From contig CAJKDY010000008.1 in the NCBI GenBank assembly GCA_905198835.1, forward strand, positions 58,509-122,508: a stretch of DNA of 64,000 bases, read 5' to 3'. How positions within the stretch are numbered: position 1 is the first letter of the stretch; the number at the start of each line of letters is the position of its first letter. The notes under the pieces were generated by a model. It was not told where the DNA came from. It made no database searches and saw nothing but the letters and a program-made list of their open reading frames with translations. Below, one piece after another: positions 58,901 to 64,000 of the stretch. A program made the position numbers and the translations under genes. This DNA comes from an uncultured Eubacteriales bacterium. GTDB taxonomy: Bacteria; Bacillota; Clostridia; Oscillospirales; Oscillospiraceae.

Positions 58901-61141
58901 TCAGTCGTGGGTGAAATAGGTATATTTCGTATAATTTCTAACACGTCCATAGCTAAAGTTAGAGCTACCTGCCTGGGCAATGACAGGCCCCTGCTTGGAA
59001 GAGAAAGTCCAAGACTTTGTCTCCGGACGGACTACAATGATATGCCCATCGCTGGCGCCGACGGTAGGATAGCCCTCGTTGGCCCTGCTTTGTGCCTCCT
59101 TAGCGGAGGTGACCGTACGCCAGCCGAAATCTTCGCCATATTTTTTGAGCCAGTTCAGGGTTCCTCCGGCGTTAAGCTCCCTTCTCCCGGTGTTGTTATC
59201 CCTTGGAGTTTTTCCGTCCGCCCCTACCCAGTGGGCGATCTCAGCGCCCATGGCAATGGAGACATCCCAGGCAAAAATGTTGCAGTAGGTATCGCCTCTA
59301 TTTCTTTTGAACGGGGTATAGCGGCCATTGGTTTTCACATTGAACTGATCAATGGCCTGGTTGTAAGCATCGGCAGAGCGGGAGCCGGCGGCGTTGGTGT
59401 ATGTAGGTTTAACGGGGAGCCAGGCATCATAGGGAATTGCTGTTGTGCCTGAAGAGCTGCCTTTGCTTGGTGCGGGCTCGCTGACAGGGATGCCCAACAG
59501 CTTCTTCATCTGGGTGATCGTGCCCGGACCAAAAGAACCGTCCACGCTCAGGTCGTACTTTTGCTGGAAAGCGGAGGTGGCGGCCTTGCTGGCCGGTCCA
59601 AAGGAGCCGTCCACCTCCAGGTAGGAGGCGCTAAGGCCCTTCTCTTTGATACAGTAATTGAGCGCTGCCTGCATCCACTTGACCTCCGAGGTAGTGGTCT
59701 GAGAGCCGAGGACGGACTTGCTACCGTTCCAGTAGGCGTAGTCCGAACTGCCGGGGGTGGAATAGCTGTCATAGCCGGTGTCATAGTCGGTTGTTTCTTC
59801 GGGTGCTATAGCCATTAACTTGATCGTTGCTTCTGCCATAACACTTTCGTTATATTTGACCCAGACCGTCACCGTCCCTGTTCCCCCCTGTTCCGCAGAA
59901 ACCCGCAGCTTCACTTGATTACCCGACTGTGTATCGCTTAACCATACAGCGCTTGCCACGCCGGTCGTGCTATATCCCATCTGAGCCTCTTTGGGCCAGG
60001 TACCATCGACAGTCACGGTAACATCCTGGGAGGGCCATGACGCCAAATTCAAAGCAACGGTGGACGAGCTGAGTGAAATGCTCGGCTTGAATTCATCCAC
60101 TTTGACACGGAAGCCTCTCGAAAAGAATTCCTGCCCGTTGCTGTCAGCAAAACCCACTGAAACAGTAACCGATCCCCGTGCGTGCGCTGTCACGATCAGG
60201 CTGCCTGTTCCAGTACTCCAGTCTATACTGCCCCACTCGGCCGTGCAGACCGACTGATTGCTCTCATCAAAATAAAGCGTTTGGATCCCTTCCCCTGTAA
60301 AGCTGAAATCGACCTTCTTGCTTTCACCCACGGCTAAGGTCAGCGATGGAATCGAAAACGTAATAGCAGAAGGAGTTGGTGCGGGCGTGCTAGGCACAGG
60401 ATCAGGTTCTTGTGCGGGAGTCGGGTTCAAAACCTCCTTCATCTTGGCAATGGTAGAGGGGCCGAAGGAGCCGTCCACGGAAAGGCCGTACTTCTTCTGA
60501 AACGCCTTGGTGGCCGTCTGGCTGGCGGGGCCGAAGGAGCCGTCCACATCCAGGTAGGAGGCATTCAGACCCTTGTTTTTGATGCAGTAGTTCAGCGCCG
60601 CCTGCATCCATTTGACCTCCGAGGTAGTGGTGCCGGAATCGCGAACCATCTGAGAGCCATTCCAGTAAGCGTAGTCCGAGCTGCCGGGGGCGGAAAAGCC
60701 GTTGTAGTCGGTCGTGTTGTTGCTAGGCTTTGGCGTGCTGGGTGTAGGGGTAGGGGTAGGGGTTGCGGGCTTTAGCACCTCTTTCATTTTGGAAATAGTA
60801 GAGGGGCCGAAGGAGCCATCCACATCCAGACCGTATTTCCGCTGGAACGCCTTGGTGGCCGTTTGACTGGCGGGGCCAAAGGAGCCGTCTACATCCAGGT
60901 AGGAGGCATTCAGGCCTTTATTCTGGATGCACCAGTTCAGCGCCGCTTGCATCCACTTCACCTCGCTGACAGTCGTACCAGAAGCACGGACCACCTTGGA
61001 GCCGGACCAATAGGCATAGTCCGAACTGCCCGGCGTGGAGAAGCTGCTATAGTTTGTGGTATAGTTGGCCGCGGCGGCCATGGGCATCAAAGACAGCGCT
61101 AAAATAACCACAAGGATCAGCGACAAAACACGTTTTTGCAT
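58901..61141 (-). CDS. Secreted peptidoglycan-binding protein with C-terminal hydrolase-like domain
   Basis: 746-residue exported protein. A signal peptide (LSLILVVILALSLMPMAAA) is followed by three PG_binding_1 modules near residues 30-120, 140-230 and 450-545. Each is preceded by a YNGFSAPGSSDYAYWNGS-type segment. Between modules 2 and 3 lies an Ig-like region (ITFSIPSLTLAVGESKKVDF, PSISLSSSTVALNL). The C-terminal 150 residues have TYCNIFAWDVSIAM and GHIIVVRP, a Cys...His pattern suggesting a papain/CHAP-like amidase; this is inference. The ATG at 61141 lies one base after the upstream stop codon. An in-frame start at 61330 inside the upstream gene was rejected. Confidence 0.82.
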   Translation of the reverse strand: MQKRVLSLILVVILALSLMPMAAAANYTTNYSSFSTPGSSDYAYWSGSKVVRASGTTVSEVKWMQAALNWCIQNKGLNASYLDVDGSFGPASQTATKAFQRKYGLDVDGSFGPSTISKMKEVLKPATPTPTPTPSTPKPSNNTTDYNGFSAPGSSDYAYWNGSQMVRDSGTTTSEVKWMQAALNYCIKNKGLNASYLDVDGSFGPASQTATKAFQKKYGLSVDGSFGPSTIAKMKEVLNPTPAQEPDPVPSTPAPTPSAITFSIPSLTLAVGESKKVDFSFTGEGIQTLYFDESNQSVCTAEWGSIDWSTGTGSLIVTAHARGSVTVSVGFADSNGQEFFSRGFRVKVDEFKPSISLSSSTVALNLASWPSQDVTVTVDGTWPKEAQMGYSTTGVASAVWLSDTQSGNQVKLRVSAEQGGTGTVTVWVKYNESVMAEATIKLMAIAPEETTDYDTGYDSYSTPGSSDYAYWNGSKSVLGSQTTTSEVKWMQAALNYCIKEKGLSASYLEVDGSFGPASKAATSAFQQKYDLSVDGSFGPGTITQMKKLLGIPVSEPAPSKGSSSGTTAIPYDAWLPVKPTYTNAAGSRSADAYNQAIDQFNVKTNGRYTPFKRNRGDTYCNIFAWDVSIAMGAEIAHWVGADGKTPRDNNTGRRELNAGGTLNWLKKYGEDFGWRTVTSAKEAQSRANEGYPTVGASDGHIIVVRPETKSWTFSSKQGPVIAQAGSSNFSYGRVRNYTKYTYFTHD

Positions 61142-61142
61142 T

Positions 61143-62162
61143 TCAACCATTCCTTTCGCTTTCATTGTCCCACTCGCAGATAAAGCTGGCTGGGCCGGAG
61201 AAGGTTTTAGCGATCCACTTACCGTCTCTGCCCATAGCGGCATAGGATCCGCTACCGGGTTGACCTGCGGCCCAATTGGAGTACCGGGGCAAGACGCCGT
61301 TGTACCAGCCCCAAATGCCCTCCTCTTCATTTAATCCCAAAAATGCGGAGCTCACCTCGGCCTCGGCAAGCAGTGCGCGAATATGGTCGTTCTCTTCCTG
61401 GGAGTCAATGGTCACCATGTGCCCGCCCTGTTCGGCGCAGTAGGCACAGGCTTCTTCCCAGGTGGTCACGGCATCCAAAGACAAGATAATGTAGGCATTG
61501 TTTTCAAAGGGGACTGCCTCCCAAACATCCTCCGGCATCTCTGTCCCCTCGGGGTCTTCCGTCTCATCAAGCGTATCTGTCTCCGTTCGTTCCTCGGGTG
61601 CTTTGTCATCTTGTGCCGGCTGAGTCTCGATATAGACGCCCCGCTCACTGGACCAATCCACAGTGAAGCCCAGCGCATTGCCCAGGTCCCGGAGTTTATA
61701 GTAGGTGTAACCGCCGCCGTTATCATCATTGAGAAGGATGGCGTCTAAATAGCGATCCTCACCATCTACCAAGGTCACGCCGCCAGGCTGCGTATAGGGA
61801 CGGTCGCCTTGGTAGGGGGTATACATCTCCGAGCCGTTTGCGGTATAGCCCCAGCCGGGCCAGACCTTAACGACCCTATTCCACTCCACATCGAACTGAG
61901 CGGCGGTGCCGTTAAGAACATAGGCCACGTCCCGGAGCTTCACATAGTTGGTATCATAGCCGTTGGCATCCTTGAGCGCGTACATCTGAAACTCCACAGG
62001 CCGACCATCGACCTCTACCGACTGGGTGGAGGCGTAGGCGGTGTTGTCTTGCCCCCAATAAGGGGCCGCCGCCGCATGGAGCCCAGTGGATAAACTTAGG
62101 CCAGTCAGCAACGCAAAGGCTAGCACTTTAGCAGATAGAGCATACTTTTTACGGTATGGCAT
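61143..62162 (-). CDS. Exported stalk-domain and C-type lectin-like protein
   Basis: 339-residue secreted protein. A signal peptide (ALSAKVLAFALLTGLSLSTGLHA) is followed by two copper-amine-oxidase-N-type stalk repeats (YVKLRDVAYVLNGTAAQFDVEW and YYKLRDLGNALGFTVDW). An acidic Glu/Thr linker follows. The C-terminal C-type lectin fold is seen in TWEEACAYCAEQGGHMVTIDS, SSAFLGLNEEEGIWGWYNG and FICEW. I chose ATG 62162 with AAGGAG nine bases upstream. The stop codon is one base from the next gene's start. Carbohydrate or wall binding is inferred. Confidence 0.8.
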   Translation of the reverse strand: MPYRKKYALSAKVLAFALLTGLSLSTGLHAAAAPYWGQDNTAYASTQSVEVDGRPVEFQMYALKDANGYDTNYVKLRDVAYVLNGTAAQFDVEWNRVVKVWPGWGYTANGSEMYTPYQGDRPYTQPGGVTLVDGEDRYLDAILLNDDNGGGYTYYKLRDLGNALGFTVDWSSERGVYIETQPAQDDKAPEERTETDTLDETEDPEGTEMPEDVWEAVPFENNAYIILSLDAVTTWEEACAYCAEQGGHMVTIDSQEENDHIRALLAEAEVSSAFLGLNEEEGIWGWYNGVLPRYSNWAAGQPGSGSYAAMGRDGKWIAKTFSGPASFICEWDNESERNG

Positions 62163-62193
62163 AACTATCTCTCCTTCTTTATCTTTAGAAATC

Positions 62194-62226
62194 AAAAAAG
62201 CCCTGTACCGTTAGACACAGGGCTTT
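62194..62226 (-). terminator. Intrinsic terminator after the small Cys-rich gene
   Basis: Arms AAAGCCCTGT / ACAGGGCTTT with a nine-base loop and six T on the minus strand. It separates the small cysteine-rich genes from the lectin-domain gene, which may have its own weak promoter or rely on readthrough. Confidence 0.78.
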
Positions 62227-62236
62227 GAGAGGATGG

Positions 62237-62374
62237 TCAATATTTTGCCTCATACTTATAGCAACTGTCATCCGGGTCTACGTGCGTACTCTTCCAATTA
62301 CAGTACCAGCCGCTGCTGGAACCCGGGTCTCGCTGTGCGTGGACACAGTTACAGCACTCTTCGTTATACGCCAT
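62237..62374 (-). CDS. Small cysteine-rich protein (45 residues)
   Basis: A 45-residue frame too short for routine calling. It begins MAYNEECCNCVHAQRDP and ends DPDDSCYKYEAKY. Cysteines are at residues 7, 8, 10, 25 and 38. The ribosome binding site GGAGGTG lies seven bases before the ATG, better than that of most genes here. Its pattern C-x2-C-x-H-A...C...DDSC-x2-Y is shared with both halves of the protein at 62695, so they are a family. Zinc binding is plausible from the spacing. Function is unknown. Confidence 0.8.
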   Translation of the reverse strand: MAYNEECCNCVHAQRDPGSSSGWYCNWKSTHVDPDDSCYKYEAKY

Positions 62375-62403
62375 GATCTACACCTCCTTTCTTTGCTCAT
62401 TTG

Positions 62404-62634
62404 CTACCTACCCGTGGTAAGGCGCAAAACAAATTTAATAATCCACAGTGCGGCAAAGACCGTTCCAAAGGCAAGCCCCACTACGGCAGAGATCAGAATT
62501 TTGACCACATTGATGCCAATGCCTCCATTATCCCATGCCGTGGGCCAGCGGGACGCCATGAAACGGACTCCCATGGGAATGGCCCAGGCACAATAAATGA
62601 TAGTCAACAGCCACATCATAGTCGTATGATCCAT
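62404..62634 (-). CDS. Small membrane protein, unknown
   Basis: 76-residue protein with two predicted membrane segments, MMWLLTIIYCAWAIPMGVRFM (residues 6-26) and ILISAVVGLAFGTVFAALWIIKFVL (47-71). A short Arg/Trp/Asn loop lies between them. AAAGGAAG lies nine bases before the ATG. No family recognised. It lies between two genes for Cys-rich proteins and shares their transcript. Confidence 0.65.
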   Translation of the reverse strand: MDHTTMMWLLTIIYCAWAIPMGVRFMASRWPTAWDNGGIGINVVKILISAVVGLAFGTVFAALWIIKFVLRLTTGR

Positions 62635-62694
62635 GTTTGTGCGCTTCCTTTGTATGTAGAGTACTAGACCTATCCTTCGTGCGGCATAACAGCT

Positions 62695-63036
62695 TTATAT
62701 ATCGGAAAGAAATTCTTTAAAGAAATCACAAACGTGTTCCCCTGGCTTGTATCCCGGCGGGCAAGATAAATTCAGAAGCGCGCATCCTTTCATTTGGGAC
62801 ATATCACCGTTCCACCTTGCGTGTTCACAAAAGAGGCAGTGCTCTGACGAACCATAGACATGGTCCCGAAATCCCACGTAGTCCAATAGTCTATCCGTGC
62901 TGATAACAAACCGGGAGCAGGAGTCATCCGCCCCCATAATTTCTTGTGTTTGGTCACAAAACAGGACCTGGCCCCGAAACAATCTGTTTTTTACTGCTAG
63001 GTGCTTACAATAGATACATCTTGGACGAATTTTCAA
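62695..63036 (-). CDS. Double CxxCxH-module protein, unknown
   Basis: 113-residue protein made of two similar cysteine modules. Module 1 is CIYCKHLAV...FCDQ...DDSCSRF (residues about 6-43). Module 2 is CLFCEHARW...GCALL...HVCDFF (about 68-107). Each has C-x2-C-x-H, then two further cysteines and an aromatic residue. This pattern recurs in the 45-residue protein at 62237. I chose the TTG at 63036 because AGGGGGTGG lies seven bases upstream; an ATG at 63078 would lack a good site. Zinc binding is likely. It has a strong promoter at 63091-63119. Confidence 0.72.
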   Translation of the reverse strand: MKIRPRCIYCKHLAVKNRLFRGQVLFCDQTQEIMGADDSCSRFVISTDRLLDYVGFRDHVYGSSEHCLFCEHARWNGDMSQMKGCALLNLSCPPGYKPGEHVCDFFKEFLSDI

Positions 63037-63090
63037 ATTTCCACCCCCTAAAGCAAAGTTCACGCTCCAACGCATCACAACTGCAGCAAA

Positions 63091-63119
63091 ACTATATCAC
63101 TCAATAAATATCTTGTCAA
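63091..63119 (-). promoter_or_regulatory. Promoter of the small cysteine-rich gene operon
   Basis: On the minus strand TTGACA (63119-63114), a 17-base spacer and TATAGT (63096-63091). It is divergent from the ribbon-helix-helix gene. Confidence 0.85.
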
Positions 63120-63140
63120 TATATTTTAGATATATTTTGA
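63119..63140. promoter_or_regulatory. 11-bp tandem repeat next to the divergent promoters
   Basis: ATATATTTTAG (63119-63129) followed directly by ATATATTTTGA (63130-63140). It abuts the -35 box of the minus-strand promoter. Ribbon-helix-helix regulators often bind short tandem repeats, and such a regulator is encoded at 63189. Confidence 0.5.
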
Positions 63141-63188
63141 TTATAAAAACATTTGATTGCAAAGTATATGATAATTTGGGGTGAGAGT

Positions 63189-63371
63189 ATGGAAGATAAG
63201 ATCAGATTATCTAAACGCGGTGACGACGGGTATAAGGTCATTTCCGTTCGCCTGCGTGAGGGAACACTGGAGAAGATTGACCAGGCCGCCGGAACCACCA
63301 ATCGTTCCCGCAACGAAGTTATCAATATTATTTTGGATCACGGCGTGGAGATGCTGGAAATTGAAGAATAG
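63189..63371 (+). CDS. Ribbon-helix-helix (CopG-like) protein
   Basis: 60-residue protein with a beta strand (YKVISVRLREGTLEKIDQAA) and two helices (RSRNEVINIILDHGVEMLEIEE), the layout of an Arc/CopG repressor. The N-terminus is basic (KIRLSKRGDDG). GGGGTGAGAGT precedes the ATG at 63189; the longer in-frame start at 63153 lacks a site. It faces the operon of small Cys-rich proteins across 150 AT-rich bases. It may regulate that operon through the tandem repeat at 63119. No toxin partner is visible. Confidence 0.78.
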   Translation: MEDKIRLSKRGDDGYKVISVRLREGTLEKIDQAAGTTNRSRNEVINIILDHGVEMLEIEE

Positions 63372-63454
63372 CTTAAAAGGCCGTTTGTTCAGGAACACGT
63401 CTTCATCGTTTGTATTTTGATGAAAAGCAGGCGCAGGAAAGTCAGAAATCGACC

Positions 63455-63483
63455 TTGACAAGCGGGGGAAAACTGATTAAAAT
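63455..63483 (+). promoter_or_regulatory. Promoter of the alaS T-box unit
   Basis: TTGACA (63455-63460), a 17-base spacer and TAAAAT (63478-63483). Confidence 0.87.
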
Positions 63484-63489
63484 AGGTGA

Positions 63490-63655
63490 GCATATGAAAA
63501 AAGGGCGATGACGGGCCGCCAACCCTGAGCCGCCGGCGAGGAGCCGGACGATCCATCCCCGTTACCGGATGACAAGTGGCCCGTGACACGGGCAATGTGG
63601 GTGGTACCGCGGAGCGTACGCTTCGTCCCTGACGACAGGGGCGGAGCGTTTTTTT
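63490..63655 (+). promoter_or_regulatory. Short T-box leader of alaS
   Basis: T-box sequence TGGGTGGTACCGCGG at 63598-63612, followed by terminator arms CGCTTCGTCCCT / AGGGGCGGAGCG (63619-63648) and seven T. Stem I appears short, bounded by ACGGGCC near 63508 and GGCCCGT near 63578. Only about 110 bases separate the predicted start point from the T-box. The specifier codon (GCN expected for alanine) is not fixed. Confidence 0.87.
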
Positions 63656-63702
63656 ACGGCTGCCCGGCCAAGACACGAACTCATTTTTAGGAGGTTATCC
63701 CT

Positions 63703-64000
63703 ATGGCGAAAAAACCCTACGGCGTGAACGAGCTGCGCGAGATGTTCCTGAAATTCTTCGAGACCAAGGAGCACCTGCGCCTGCCCAGCTTCTCCCTCAT
63801 CCCCCAGGACGATGCGTCCCTGCTCCTCATCAACTCCGGCATGGCCCCTATGAAGCCCTACTTCACCGGGGAGAAGGAGCCTCCCCGCCACCGGGTGACC
63901 ACCTGCCAGAAGTGCATCCGCACCGGCGACATCGAGAACATCGGGCACACCGCCCGCCACGGCACCTATTTTGAGATGCTGGGCAACTTCTCCTTTGGCG
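63703..64000 (+). CDS. alaS: Alanyl-tRNA synthetase, N-terminal part (3' end outside window)
   Basis: The first 99 residues of a class II alanyl-tRNA synthetase. YGVNELREMFLKFFETKEHLRLPSFSLIP and INSGMAPMKPYFTGEK (motif 1 region) are diagnostic. TTCQKCIRTGDIENIGHTARHG and TYFEMLGNFSFG are the motif 2 region. AGGAGG lies seven to nine bases before the ATG. It is controlled by the T-box directly upstream. The rest of the catalytic domain, the editing domain and the C-terminal domain lie beyond the window. Confidence 0.96.
   Translation, partial: MAKKPYGVNELREMFLKFFETKEHLRLPSFSLIPQDDASLLLINSGMAPMKPYFTGEKEPPRHRVTTCQKCIRTGDIENIGHTARHGTYFEMLGNFSFG

Noticed and set aside
58901..61141. Possible CRISPR-like repeats
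   Set aside because: The repeated blocks are long, in frame and encode PG-binding modules. Spacing is irregular and no cas genes are nearby.
61142..61330. N-terminal extension of the PG-binding protein from 61330
   Set aside because: The extra 63 residues overlap the end of the lectin-domain gene out of frame, and the signal peptide begins at the ATG at 61141, which has a ribosome binding site.

Overview
The window is chromosomal DNA from a high-GC member of the Clostridia. The gene content fits the gut Oscillospiraceae (Flavonifractor, Lawsonibacter or Oscillibacter type), but that placement is inference from composition and gene families, not a database match. Supporting features are T-box leaders, the GatCAB route with a short aspartyl-tRNA synthetase, lipoprotein-anchored ABC importers and DUF4179 sigma/anti-sigma pairs. 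Housekeeping genes dominate and no phage, transposase, rRNA or CRISPR array was seen. Both ends are cut inside genes: pcrA on the left and alaS on the right.

Layout. 1-6.4 kb: end of pcrA, a 3-methyladenine glycosylase, an EamA transporter, then a tryptophan-type T-box driving a TrpXYZ-like ABC importer. 6.4-17.5 kb: a sigma/anti-sigma pair, a CDP-alcohol phosphatidyltransferase, a two-component system next to a MacAB-like exporter, and an S-layer-homology protein. 17.5-18.4 kb: five tRNA genes (Val, Asp, Phe, Gly, Cys on the minus strand) set among many hairpins. 18.4-30.4 kb: a BMP-type nucleoside importer, sfsA, two small membrane proteins, and the T-box-controlled aspS-gatC-gatA-gatB operon. 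30.4-46.9 kb: family 4 uracil-DNA glycosylase, an XRE regulator, rpmE, hflX, yigZ, a dGTPase-like gene, dnaG-rpoD-radC, an orphan eutH-eutQ pair, a Crp/Fnr regulator facing leuC-leuD-(tfoX-like)-leuB, and a second sigma/anti-sigma pair. 46.9-58.8 kb: a complete livKHMGF branched-chain amino acid importer, a TPM/TelA pair, ilvA, rpe-recR, and an Lsa-type ABC-F protein behind a long structured leader. 58.9-63.4 kb: an AT-richer stretch with secreted cell-wall proteins, small cysteine-rich proteins and a ribbon-helix-helix regulator. 63.4 kb to the end: a T-box and the start of alaS.

Common themes. Amino acid economy is prominent: three T-boxes, Trp and branched-chain importers, leuBCD and ilvA, and ammonia-lyase and amidotransferase activities. 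Several gene pairs are translationally coupled through overlaps of 1-20 bases.

The most unusual signal is a family of four dispersed elements, each beginning at or within a few bases of a stop codon (after pcrA, macB, the dGTPase gene and ilvA). Their arms differ in sequence but keep pairing, so they look like a covarying structured RNA. Other points of interest are the hairpin arrays around the tRNA genes, the ABC-F leader with a three-codon open frame, and a 45-residue cysteine-rich protein that shares a motif with a larger neighbour.
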